Shown here: piece by piece, positions 34,704 through 43,169 of the stretch
Layout of the letters: every line of letters begins with the position of its first letter
How positions within the stretch are numbered: position 1 is the stretch's first letter
Assembly (NCBI RefSeq): GCF_002237755.1
Contig: NZ_MWSJ01000014.1
Location: 1 to 64,000, forward strand
Direction of reading: 5' to 3'
DNA from: Lysinibacillus sp. KCTC 33748
Lineage (GTDB): Bacteria; Bacillota; Bacilli; Bacillales_A; Planococcaceae
Length of the DNA stretch: 64,000 nucleotides
Translations under genes and position numbers: made by a program
Notes under the pieces: generated by a model
Seen by the model: the letters and a program-made list of their open reading frames with translations, nothing else
The model's database searches: none
Told to the model about the DNA's origin: nothing

Positions 34704-35990
34704 ATGGATAGAATTAAAGAAGTTGATGTATTGGTAGAAAAAGCTATTTTAGTTGGTGTAAATTTACGGAATGATGAGCATTTTGATTATTCAATGGAGG
34801 AGCTAAAAAATTTAGCTGAAGCTTTAAATGTTGAAGTAGCTGGCATTGTTACACAAAATTTAGAGCGAGTTACGCCATCTCATTATGTTGGAACAGGGAA
34901 AATTGAAGAAATAAAAAACTTTTATGATGAAGTACAAGCGAATTTAGTAATTTTTAATGATGAATTATCACCTTCGCAAATCCGTAATTTAGAGCGCGAT
35001 TTAGAAACAAAGGTTATTGATAGAACCATGTTGATTTTAGATATTTTTGGACGTCGTGCGAAAACAAGTGAAGCACAGCTGCAAGTTGAGTTAGCGCAAT
35101 TGCAATATATGTTACCTCGTTTGGTTGGTTTGCATGCTTCTCTCAGTCGTCAAGGTGGCGGCACTGGAGGTGGCTTTAAAAACCGTGGTGCCGGTGAGAC
35201 AAAGCTCGAGCTAGACCGTCGTAAAATTGAGGATCAAATTGCGAAAATTAAGAAGGACCTAGAGCATGTGAAGGAGCAACGAGAGACGCAGCGTAAACAA
35301 CGACGTAAAAATGCCGTCCCTGTCGTTTCCATTGTTGGCTATACGAACGCTGGTAAGTCAACCATTATGAATCAGCTACTTACGAAAATAGGGCAGGAAG
35401 ATCATAAACAAGTGTTTGAGAAGGATATGCTTTTTGCCACACTTGAAACATCTGTCCGTCAAATAGAATTACCTGATAAGAAGACATTCCTATTAACAGA
35501 TACAGTTGGTTTCGTTAGCAAATTACCGCATCACCTAGTGAAAGCATTCCGTTCAACTCTAGAAGAGGCTCGTGATGCCGACTTATTATTACATGTTGTG
35601 GATGTTTCCAATTCTGAGCACGGCTTTATGATGGATGTAACAAATGAAACGCTTAAAGCAGTTGGTGTTGAAGGGATTCCGACAATTTATGTGTATAATA
35701 AAGCTGATATAGCAAACGTCCCATACCCTGTGATCAGCGGTGATAATATTTGGATTTCAGCGAAGGAAGGGACTGGATTAGAGGAATTATTGCAAATGAT
35801 TCGTCAGCATATTTTCTCTGATTATATAACATGTAAAATGCTCATTCCGTATGAGCAGGGGAATATCGTCTCGTATTTAAATGAACATGCCTCTGTCTAT
35901 GAAACAGCGTATGAAGAAAATGGCACGCTGTTAACAATAGAGGCAAAAGAAGCGGATTATGCAAAATTCCAACAATATGTAATTAGTTGA
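34704..35990 (+). CDS. hflX: GTPase HflX
   Basis: A ribosome-associated GTPase that splits stalled or hibernating 70S ribosomes. The HflX N-terminal domain and the glycine-rich linker GGGTGGGFKNRGAGETKLE precede the G domain, with G1 GYTNAGKST, G3 DTVGF, G4 NKAD and G5 SAKEG. The start at 34704 follows GGGAGG at 7 nt; upstream in-frame codons lack a site. The length of 428 aa fits. It is transcribed alone. Confidence 0.94.
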   Translation: MDRIKEVDVLVEKAILVGVNLRNDEHFDYSMEELKNLAEALNVEVAGIVTQNLERVTPSHYVGTGKIEEIKNFYDEVQANLVIFNDELSPSQIRNLERDLETKVIDRTMLILDIFGRRAKTSEAQLQVELAQLQYMLPRLVGLHASLSRQGGGTGGGFKNRGAGETKLELDRRKIEDQIAKIKKDLEHVKEQRETQRKQRRKNAVPVVSIVGYTNAGKSTIMNQLLTKIGQEDHKQVFEKDMLFATLETSVRQIELPDKKTFLLTDTVGFVSKLPHHLVKAFRSTLEEARDADLLLHVVDVSNSEHGFMMDVTNETLKAVGVEGIPTIYVYNKADIANVPYPVISGDNIWISAKEGTGLEELLQMIRQHIFSDYITCKMLIPYEQGNIVSYLNEHASVYETAYEENGTLLTIEAKEADYAKFQQYVIS

Positions 35991-36008
35991 TCACAAACAT
36001 GTTCTAAA

Positions 36009-36048
36009 AACATGTTAGAAGCACTTCGTGTTTCTAGCGTGTTTTTTT
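36009..36048 (+). terminator. Terminator of hflX
   Basis: AACATGTTAGAAGCAC pairs with GTGTTTCTAGCGTGTT using G-U pairs, and is followed by T7. A competing small hairpin AACATG/CATGTT lies just upstream. Confidence 0.85.
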
Positions 36049-36290
36049 GTTGCAAAAGAAAAAGCGAATTTATATCATTGTGGATTAAATTTTAGATAAT
36101 ACTAGCCTATTTGTTAATAAAGTAAATACTCTGATTATAAAATATTTTAGAATAATTTTGTGGATGTTTATAAATTAGTAGATATTAAAGAGTAGAAAAA
36201 TTCAGGGATAGCAACAGGTTTGCTATAATTATAGTAAAACGAGTCTGAATTTAAAGAAAAGGTGTAAAATTCCAACATTTTTTAAAACTC

Positions 36291-36319
36291 TTGAAAAAGT
36301 TTTTAAAACACTTTAGTAT
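36291..36319 (+). promoter_or_regulatory. Candidate promoter of the peptide transporter gene, with palindrome downstream
   Basis: TTGAAA-17-TAGTAT lies about 80 nt before the start. Between it and the gene is the perfect 16-bp palindrome GTAATAATATTATTAC (36351-36366), a possible operator. Confidence 0.45.
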
Positions 36320-36396
36320 GATGAAATATAGTTTTTATTCTTAAAATTGGGTAATAATATTATTACTGAATAATGAAATCGGGAGAGGATATTTTT

Positions 36397-37884
36397 ATGT
36401 CTACTAAAGATGAAATTGTAAAATCCGTCCCTCAAAACGGCTTTGTCGGACACCCTAAAGGGCTCTTTACATTATTTTTTACAGAATTTTGGGAACGATT
36501 CTCATACTACGGTATGCGAGCAATTCTGATTTTCTTTATGTATTATGAATTGCATGAAGGCGGCTTAGGCCTAGATCGTGGACTAGCGAACTCAATTATG
36601 GCTATCTACGGATCATTGGTTTACATGTCAGGGATTATCGGTGGTTGGATTGCTGACCGAATACTAGGTACACGTAGGACTATTTTCTATGGTGGCGTGT
36701 TCATTATGATTGGACATTTCCTGCTAGCGTTACCTGGTGGCGCAAGCATTTTATTTGTTTCAATGTTCTTTATTGTCATTGGGACAGGCTTATTAAAACC
36801 GAACGTTTCAAGCATTGTCGGAGACATGTATGCTGATACAGATAGTCGTCGTGATGCAGGTTTTTCAATTTTCTATATGAGCATTAACATGGGATCATTC
36901 CTTGCACCATTAATTGTCGGAACAATTGGACAACAGTATAATTTCCACCTAGGATTTGGTGTAGCAGGGATAGGGATGTTATTTGGTTTAATTATTTTTA
37001 AATTAACAGGAAAAAAATATTTAGGGTTAGCAGGGTTACAGGTAAACAACCCGTTACTGCCTGAAGAACGGAAAAAAGTCTTTACACGATTTGGGATTTT
37101 AGCGCTACTTATTATTATTGCTGGGGCAATTGGTATCAAAACTGGCGTACTAACAGTGAATGTTTTTGGTTTAATTATTACGGCGCTAGGTATTATAATT
37201 CCAACGGTGTACTTTATTTATATGTATCGCAGTGAGAAAACAACGAAGGACGAGAAGTCTCGCGTGCTCGCTTATATTCCTTTGTTTTTATCGGCTGTAA
37301 TGTTTTGGGCAATCCAAGAACAAGGGGCGACTATTTTAGCAACGTATGCAGATAGTCGTACACGATTGGATATTGGTGGTTTTCATATTCCATCTTCTTG
37401 GTTCCAATCATTAAACCCTTTATTCGTCGTTACAATGGCTCCGTTATTTGCCATGTTATGGATGAAGTGGGGAGATAAGCAACCATCTACACCGCGTAAA
37501 TTCGCTTATGCATTATTCTTTGCAGGATTGTCATTCTTAGTGATGATGCTTCCAGCGTATTTATCTGGTGGTACAGATTTAGTAAGTCCGTGGTGGTTAG
37601 TATTATCATTCTTTTTAGTTGTAGTTGGGGAGTTATTATTATCGCCAGTAGGGTTGTCAGTTACTACAAAATTGGCTCCAAAGGCTTTTGCTGCACAAAC
37701 GATGTCACTTTGGTTTTTAACAAGCGCAGCAGCGCAAGCGATCAACGCACAACTTGTAAAAGTCTATGAAGTGGTAAGTGAATTCACATACTTCGGTTTC
37801 TTAGGCTCATTAGCAATTGTTTTCGGGATCATAATATTAGTACTTTCGCCAATTATTTCAAAAGCTATGCGAGGTATTAATTAA
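36397..37884 (+). CDS. dtpT: POT family proton-dependent di/tripeptide transporter
   Basis: A 12 to 14-helix major facilitator that imports di- and tripeptides with protons. The POT signatures are ExxERFSYYG (EFWERFSYYGMRAIL), GGWIADRILG, and the later FSIFYMSINMGSFLAPL (FYLxINxG motif). Length 495 aa is typical. The ATG at 36397 follows GGGAGAGG at 9 nt; an ATG 24 nt upstream has none. It is monocistronic with a strong terminator. Confidence 0.92.
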   Translation: MSTKDEIVKSVPQNGFVGHPKGLFTLFFTEFWERFSYYGMRAILIFFMYYELHEGGLGLDRGLANSIMAIYGSLVYMSGIIGGWIADRILGTRRTIFYGGVFIMIGHFLLALPGGASILFVSMFFIVIGTGLLKPNVSSIVGDMYADTDSRRDAGFSIFYMSINMGSFLAPLIVGTIGQQYNFHLGFGVAGIGMLFGLIIFKLTGKKYLGLAGLQVNNPLLPEERKKVFTRFGILALLIIIAGAIGIKTGVLTVNVFGLIITALGIIIPTVYFIYMYRSEKTTKDEKSRVLAYIPLFLSAVMFWAIQEQGATILATYADSRTRLDIGGFHIPSSWFQSLNPLFVVTMAPLFAMLWMKWGDKQPSTPRKFAYALFFAGLSFLVMMLPAYLSGGTDLVSPWWLVLSFFLVVVGELLLSPVGLSVTTKLAPKAFAAQTMSLWFLTSAAAQAINAQLVKVYEVVSEFTYFGFLGSLAIVFGIIILVLSPIISKAMRGIN

Positions 37885-37891
37885 TCAAAAG

Positions 37892-37933
37892 ATGCAAGTA
37901 CAGTTATTCAAATAACTGTACTTGCATTTTTTT
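37892..37933 (+). terminator. Terminator of dtpT
   Basis: A perfect 16-bp stem (ATGCAAGTACAGTTAT with ATAACTGTACTTGCAT) is followed by T7. Confidence 0.92.
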
Positions 37934-37965
37934 GTATTAAGAAATATTACCTTTGATACTTTGCT

Positions 37966-38292
37966 TACCACATAACGTGAGGTTGATTTCCGTTCCGGCT
38001 GGGCGCTTTGTCGCTGCCGCTTCGCTTTCGCACAGAGCAGAGCTTCCTGGGGGCGTCCGATGAGCCGCTTCGCTTCGCTGCAGGGTCTCGAGCCAACAGA
38101 TGTTTTTTGCGCGAAAGCGTAGTGCTAACGTAGCGGCAGCAGAGGGTTTTGTTTGTGCGAAAGCGCAGCGACAGCAACAGCAGGATGTTGGTCACGAAGG
38201 CGTTATCGCAGGACGTGATGGTTTTAGCCTTCGTTCCTTTATCGCTGATCCCCAAGGAGTCGCCCAACCGTAACGAAGATCAATTAATATAA
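37966..38292 (-). repeat. Family-B repeat, inverted copy with two inserted GCGAAAGCG modules
   Basis: Read on the minus strand it starts near the head (GATCTTCGTTACGGTTGGGC, GACTCCTTGGGGATCAGCG), passes GTGACCAACATCC and ends GGAAATCAACCTCACGTTAT, parallel to the 29.4-kb copy. Two blocks carry GCGCGAAAGCGTAGTGCTAA and GTGCGAAAGCGCAGCGACAG type sequence. A short family-B tail (GTGGAAATCAG) follows at 38320. No gene is seen in the rest of this 650-nt gap. Confidence 0.78.
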
Positions 38293-38535
38293 GCGTATTT
38301 TTAACTAATAGTAGCCCTTGGTGGAAATCAGCATCTTCTAATTAAAAAATGGATAAAAGGCGGTTAACAACGTCCCCACTTTTTAGGATTCAATATGGAA
38401 AGCTTTCTACAATCTGAATGTGAAAAGCTGTAGCATGTAGTTAATTTGCTGGAGGCGGGACGTTTCTGTGTAGAAAAGTTTTTATTTTCATTTATAATAA
38501 TCTTAATAGTATGATAATTTAAGGGGTTGGATGCT

Positions 38536-39681
38536 ATGAAGGAAGCTTTGAATCGTTTGAGGCCAAGATTAATGGAGATTTTCACGTACTTGCACGCGAA
38601 TCCAGAAATAAGCTGGCAAGAGGTAGAAACAACAAATTATATTTTCGATTTACTAACTCGTGAAGGTTTTTCACCAATACGCTTTAAAAACAGTACAGGG
38701 CTTTATGTTGATGTAGGGAATGGTCAACCTAAAGTCGGTTTACGTACGGACATGGATGCGTTATGGCAGGAAGTAGATGGTGAATTTCGTGCGAATCACT
38801 CCTGTGGCCATGATGGACATATGACGATGGCAATCGGTGCTCTCTTACTTTTGAAAGAGCTTGCTCCATCATTCAACGGTACAATTCGTGTAATTTTTCA
38901 ACCAGCAGAAGAGAAAGGTACAGGTGCTTTCTCTGTTTTAAAGGAAGGAGTCATTGATGATTTAGACTTTTTATTTGGTGTTCATGTAAGACCTGTCCAT
39001 GAGCTTGAAGACGGTACATATTGTGCCGCGTTGCACCATGGAGCTTCCCGATTATTAGAAGGAGAAATCATTGGAGAAGATGCCCATGCTGCTAGACCGC
39101 ATCTTGGCGTGAATGCCATTGAAGTAGGAGCAACTATTATTGAAGATTTACGAACTATTCATACAGATCCGATGGTTCCTGTATCAATTAAGATGACTAA
39201 ATTTCATGCAGGAGGAGAATCCGGCAATATTATTCCTGGGAGTGCAGCGTTCACCATTGATATACGAGCTCAACAAAATGATGTGATGGATGCACTTGTA
39301 CAGGGAGTAAAAAGGGTTATAGATTCTTCCAAGCTGTTGCATAAAGTGCAGATTGAATTACGTACAGTGGCAAATGTAGTAGCTGCTGAAGTAGACTCAA
39401 CTGCTCAATCTCTTATGGAGAAAGCAATCGTGCAAGCAACAGGGGTGTCGAATTTAAGAAGGCCAGTTCATACACCTGGAGGAGAAGATTTTCATCATTA
39501 TGCTGTCCAACGCCCACATTTAAAATCTACGATGTTAGGTCTAGGCTGTGGACTAGCACCAGGACTACATCATCCAAAGATGAAATTTAAGCAGGCAAGG
39601 TTAGTAACTGGAGTTGAAATTCTTACAAGAGCGGTATTGTTAGCATTGGAGTCAGGGAATACAAAGGAGGGGTCAGCATAA
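38536..39681 (+). CDS. M20 family N-acyl (probably N-succinyl) L-amino acid amidohydrolase
   Basis: A zinc peptidase-fold enzyme that removes the acyl group from N-acyl-L-amino acids. M20D features are visible: LHANPEISWQE, RTDMDAL, the metal site CGHDGHM, PAEEKGTG and HVRPVHE, with the C-terminal PGGEDFHHY. At 381 aa the length is right. The ATG at 38536 follows AAGGGG at 9 nt. Its stop overlaps the next start (TAATG), and the next two genes are a GNAT transferase and an N-succinylamino acid racemase. That set matches the D- to L-amino acid pathway described in Geobacillus, where this enzyme performs the final desuccinylation. Confidence 0.85.
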   Translation: MKEALNRLRPRLMEIFTYLHANPEISWQEVETTNYIFDLLTREGFSPIRFKNSTGLYVDVGNGQPKVGLRTDMDALWQEVDGEFRANHSCGHDGHMTMAIGALLLLKELAPSFNGTIRVIFQPAEEKGTGAFSVLKEGVIDDLDFLFGVHVRPVHELEDGTYCAALHHGASRLLEGEIIGEDAHAARPHLGVNAIEVGATIIEDLRTIHTDPMVPVSIKMTKFHAGGESGNIIPGSAAFTIDIRAQQNDVMDALVQGVKRVIDSSKLLHKVQIELRTVANVVAAEVDSTAQSLMEKAIVQATGVSNLRRPVHTPGGEDFHHYAVQRPHLKSTMLGLGCGLAPGLHHPKMKFKQARLVTGVEILTRAVLLALESGNTKEGSA

Positions 39682-40505
39682 TGTTAGAGAGTGTGCGTAT
39701 TCAAAAAGTAATGACACCTACAGAGGTTGCAGAAGTGCAAATTTTAAACGAAAGTATTTGGGGGAGTCAGGCTATTCCCTCTCATCAATTGTTAGCGGCT
39801 GTACAAAATGGTGGATTAGTACTTGGGGCGTATTTAGACGAAAAGCTGATTGGCTTTAACTACTGCTTTGTTGGCTTTGGACATGGAAAAATGTATTTAC
39901 ACTCACACATGATTGGTGTGGAAAAAACATATCGTGAACAAGGTGTAGGTGAATTATTAAAGCATGCCCAACAGGAATATGCAAAAGAACATGGGTTTCA
40001 GCTTGTGATTTGGCTATTTGATCCACTAGAAGCATGTATGGCTAATTTATCGTTTTTGAAGCTCAATTCCTTTAGTCTTCAGTATGAAAATGATTATTAT
40101 GGTCCGCTCAGGGATGATTTTAACGATGGGCTACCTTCAGATCGAATTGTCGTAGAATGGTGGATTGAACGCGATCGCGTGGAAGATTCCTTAGATGAAC
40201 TGGAAGAGGGAGCCGAAGAAGTTGTACCGTGGTCTTTAACGGTAGATGGCTTACCAGTGCTCGATATTGAAGGTGAATTTCAGCGAGAGCAATTATTTTA
40301 TAAAGACGCTTATTTATTGCCCATACCTCAATATTTACAAAAGATGAAAGTGGAAAGTCCTAAGCTTGCAGAAGATTGGCGTTATAAAGTTCGTACTATT
40401 TTAACGACATTATTTGAACAAGATTATGCAATCGTTCGAATGAAAAAACACAAAGAATATGTCCATAGCTATCTATTAGTCAGACGCTCCTTATTAGCTT
40501 TATAA
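39681..40505 (+). CDS. GNAT-family transferase, candidate succinyl-CoA:D-amino acid N-succinyltransferase
   Basis: The N-terminal half has a GNAT fold with the acyl-CoA loop YREQGVGELLKHAQ (R/QxxGxG/A, about residues 88-101); the C-terminal half (about 150-274) is a further domain without a known name. AAAGGAGGGG lies 9 nt before the ATG, which overlaps the M20 stop. Placement between an amidohydrolase and the racemase predicts that it succinylates D-amino acids to start the pathway. The acyl donor and acceptor are inferred from context. Confidence 0.72.
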   Translation: MLESVRIQKVMTPTEVAEVQILNESIWGSQAIPSHQLLAAVQNGGLVLGAYLDEKLIGFNYCFVGFGHGKMYLHSHMIGVEKTYREQGVGELLKHAQQEYAKEHGFQLVIWLFDPLEACMANLSFLKLNSFSLQYENDYYGPLRDDFNDGLPSDRIVVEWWIERDRVEDSLDELEEGAEEVVPWSLTVDGLPVLDIEGEFQREQLFYKDAYLLPIPQYLQKMKVESPKLAEDWRYKVRTILTTLFEQDYAIVRMKKHKEYVHSYLLVRRSLLAL

Positions 40506-40527
40506 TAAGGATAAGGAGTGAAATTTT

Positions 40528-41634
40528 GTGAAACTAGAACAGATTACAGTTAGACATATAAAAATGCCAATGAAATCACCGTTTACAACGAGTTTTGGCA
40601 CAATTGATGAAAAGGAATTCTTACTTATAGAAGCGAAAGATCAATCAGGAACTGTAGGATGGGGAGAAGCTGTTGCCTTTGTAGCGCCTTGGTATACAGA
40701 GGAGACATTAAAAACAACATGGCATATGCTTGAAGACTTCTTGATACCTATCTTGTTACATAAAGAGGTTGGGCATCCAGATGAAGTTAGTGCTTTGTTT
40801 TCCTCTATTCGTCGTAACTGCATGGCGAAGTCCTCTATTGAAGGGGCTATATGGGATATTTATGCTCAACAAACGAAACAATCACTTGCAAAAGCATTAG
40901 GTGGACATAAGGAACAAATAGAGGTAGGCGTTAGCGTAGGTATTCAATCTTCCACCGAAGCATTAATAGAGCTGTTAAAAAGCCATGTAAATAAAGGCTA
41001 TAAACGAGTAAAAATGAAAATTAAGCCTGGTCACGATGTAGAAGTTATTCGTGCTATACGAGCTGAAATGCCGGATCTGCCATTAATGGTAGATGCTAAT
41101 TCAGCCTATACATTGAACGATATGGATGTATTACAGCAACTTGATGCATTTAATTTATTAATGATTGAGCAACCTTTAGCTGTAGATGATATTGTCGATC
41201 ATGCTAAGCTACAGCGAAAGATAAAAACGCCTATTTGTTTAGATGAAAGCATCACTTCCTATGAAGATGCTCGAAAAGCGATAGAGCTAGGTAGCTGTGG
41301 TGTTATCAATATTAAAATAGGACGTGTAGGCGGTTTAACAGAAGCAAGAAGAATTCATGATTTATGTAAGGAAAATAAAATTCCTGTTTGGTGTGGTGGC
41401 ATGTTAGAGGCAGGAATCGGACGAGCGCATAATATTGCATTAACATCGCTCGCTAATTTTGTGCTACCAGGGGATACTGCGGGCTCAAGTCATTATTGGT
41501 ATGAGGATATCATTACACCTGAAGTAATTGTAGAGGATGGTTATATTCGTGTGCCACAGTCAATTGGTATTGGATATACACCTAATATAAAGGTAATCGA
41601 TAAGCTAACAATCAACAGAAAGGTCTATCAATAA
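40528..41634 (+). CDS. N-succinylamino acid racemase / o-succinylbenzoate synthase family (enolase superfamily)
   Basis: It racemises N-succinyl amino acids, with possible side activity as o-succinylbenzoate synthase. The catalytic lysines are K162-M-K164 on beta-2 and K263 (NIKIGRVGG) on beta-6; metal ligands are D189 (VDAN), E214 (IEQP) and D239 (LDES), the numbering seen in characterised NSAR enzymes. [11 protein letters not shown] is the family end motif. Length 368 aa is typical. The GTG start follows AAGGAGTGA. No men genes are near, so a racemase role in amino acid metabolism is favoured over menaquinone synthesis. Confidence 0.87.
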   Translation: MKLEQITVRHIKMPMKSPFTTSFGTIDEKEFLLIEAKDQSGTVGWGEAVAFVAPWYTEETLKTTWHMLEDFLIPILLHKEVGHPDEVSALFSSIRRNCMAKSSIEGAIWDIYAQQTKQSLAKALGGHKEQIEVGVSVGIQSSTEALIELLKSHVNKGYKRVKMKIKPGHDVEVIRAIRAEMPDLPLMVDANSAYTLNDMDVLQQLDAFNLLMIEQPLAVDDIVDHAKLQRKIKTPICLDESITSYEDARKAIELGSCGVINIKIGRVGGLTEARRIHDLCKENKIPVWCGGMLEAGIGRAHNIALTSLANFVLPGDTAGSSHYWYEDIITPEVIVEDGYIRVPQSIGIGYTPNIKVIDKLTINRKVYQ

Positions 41635-41639
41635 TAGGT

Positions 41640-41664
41640 TCATCACCACACGCTTTGGTGATGA
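41640..41664 (+). other. Hairpin between the racemase and permease genes
   Basis: CATCACCA pairs with TGGTGATG around a short loop, without a T-run. It may be an attenuator or processing site inside the operon. Confidence 0.4.
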
Positions 41665-41697
41665 TTCCGATAATAGGATAAACAGGGAGAGAACTGA

Positions 41698-42750
41698 TTG
41701 AAAAAAAGTTTGCAAATCGGTGGTGCCTATGTAGGAATTATCGTCGGTGCGGGATTTGCATCAGGACAGGAAATCGTACTTTATTTTACGAGCTATGGCT
41801 TTCATGGGATATATGGTGCTCTTATTGCGACATTTGGATTTGCTTTAGTAGGAATGTGCATTGCACAAATTAGCTCAAGGTTACGTACGACATCGCACAA
41901 GGATTTAATTTATCAAATTTCAGGTAATACTGTAGGCTTTGTGATGGATTATTTACTGTCCCTTTTCTTATTTGGTGTAGCAGTAATCATGTTTGCTGGA
42001 GCAGGTGCTACGTTTCATCAAATGTTTGGACTGCCGGTTTGGCTAGGGAGCATTTGTATGATTGTACTGACTATAGCAACGGTTATGATGAATGTGAAGA
42101 GTATTATAAACATTATTGCTTTTGCTACACCCTATCTGCTAGCCATTGTCTCGATCATAGCTGTCTATTCAATAGCTACGATGGATTTGACCTTTGTCGA
42201 ACAAGCTGTTATCGCACAACAAGCACAAGTGAGTACTAAAAGCTGGTGGACTACAGCTTTACTGTACACGTCTTTTAATATCGGTGTGTGTTTTTCTCTT
42301 TTAACTGTTATGTGTGGATCTATTCGCAATGAGAAGGTGGCGGGGATGGGAGGCATTATTGGTGGGGTTTTGCTTGGAGCTTTAATTCTTCTTATTAACC
42401 TATCCCTTCTTGCCAAAATGAATGTAATCGTTGGCATAGATATACCGATGCTAGCTTTAGCAAATGAAATTCATCCTCTAGTTGGTCTGTTGATGTCTTT
42501 TTCCTTATTAGGGATGATTTATAATACAGCGGTAGGGATGTTCTATTCATTTATGGTAAGGTTTTTAAAACCTAATAAGGTTAGTTTTAAGGTTACTGCC
42601 TTTTTTATCGGCGCATTGGGCTTTTTAGCAAGTCTCGCTGGCTTTACGACGCTTGTAGCCAAGCTTTATGCAGTGATGGGGTATGTCGGTTTTATATTAA
42701 TCATTTTAATTGTTTTTGCGTGGCTCAAAGGCGTTCGACGAATAGCATAA
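41698..42750 (+). CDS. YkvI-like membrane transporter (APC/LeuT-fold type)
   Basis: A 10 to 11-helix membrane protein resembling YkvI-type permeases. The opening GAYVGIIVGAGFASGQEI is the glycine-rich unwound first helix of amino acid permeases of the LeuT/APC fold. Length 350 aa is normal for the group. The TTG start follows GGGAGAG. It lies 63 nt behind the racemase gene on the same strand; a role in D-amino acid or acylamino acid transport would fit the operon but is inference. Confidence 0.78.
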   Translation: MKKSLQIGGAYVGIIVGAGFASGQEIVLYFTSYGFHGIYGALIATFGFALVGMCIAQISSRLRTTSHKDLIYQISGNTVGFVMDYLLSLFLFGVAVIMFAGAGATFHQMFGLPVWLGSICMIVLTIATVMMNVKSIINIIAFATPYLLAIVSIIAVYSIATMDLTFVEQAVIAQQAQVSTKSWWTTALLYTSFNIGVCFSLLTVMCGSIRNEKVAGMGGIIGGVLLGALILLINLSLLAKMNVIVGIDIPMLALANEIHPLVGLLMSFSLLGMIYNTAVGMFYSFMVRFLKPNKVSFKVTAFFIGALGFLASLAGFTTLVAKLYAVMGYVGFILIILIVFAWLKGVRRIA

Positions 42751-42900
42751 TTTCTTTCAGCGAATGTTTTATGTAGCGAAAGCAATAACAACGCACGACT
42801 GAGTGACCAACATCATGTTGTTGGTGTTGTTGCTCCCGCTGCGCTTCCGCACAAAAGACATTTGTTGGCCAAAAGCCTCCGGACGTAATTATTAATTGAT
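42751..42900 (+). repeat. Family-A mosaic repeat with worn tail
   Basis: The head TTTCTTTCAGCGAATGTT, the block GAGTGACCAACATCATGTTG, the module GCTCCCGCTGCGCTTCCGCA and a degraded tail GGACGTAATTATTAATTGAT mirror the copy at 10.35-10.55 kb. Confidence 0.68.
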
Positions 42901-42902
42901 TT

Positions 42903-42950
42903 AAAAGGTGATTGAGAAAAAATTAGTATTTTATTCTCAATTACCTTTTT
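42903..42950 (+). terminator. Terminator of the racemase-permease operon
   Basis: AAAAGGTGATTGAGAA pairs with TTCTCAATTACCTTTT (one G-U pair) around an AT-rich loop and continues in T5. Confidence 0.85.
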
Positions 42951-43047
42951 ATTGTGTCAAAAAAGTAGAAATATTTAACTTTGAGGAACCAAAAAAAGTA
43001 GGAATTCCGTTAAGAATGCTCGTTCTATTAAAGATTCTCAAATAAAA

Positions 43048-43129
43048 CGAGAATAATTCTCAATGGAAGGTTGACTGAGAATGGAAACGAGCTTATAATG
43101 AGAATCGTGAGTAATGATAATCATTTTCA
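43048..43129 (+). promoter_or_regulatory. Fur-type operators flanking the yclN promoter
   Basis: TGATAATCATTTTCA (43115-43129) differs at one position from the 7-1-7 Fur box TGATAATNATTATCA. CGAGAATAATTCTCA (43048-43062) is a second palindromic, less perfect site. They bracket the sigma-A promoter at 43071-43099, so iron-loaded Fur could block transcription from both sides. Confidence 0.8.
43071..43099 (+). promoter_or_regulatory. Sigma-A promoter of the yclNOPQ operon
   Basis: TTGACT-17-TATAAT is nearly ideal; the start site should fall near 43106, just before the downstream Fur-type box. Confidence 0.85.
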
Positions 43130-43169
43130 ATGATTAATACGAGCAAAAATGAATCTACCGGGGATTACA

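Noticed and set aside
40528-41634. MenC of menaquinone biosynthesis
   Set aside because: The fold allows it, but the gene sits with an acyl transferase, amidohydrolase and permease rather than with men genes, so the racemase role is preferred.
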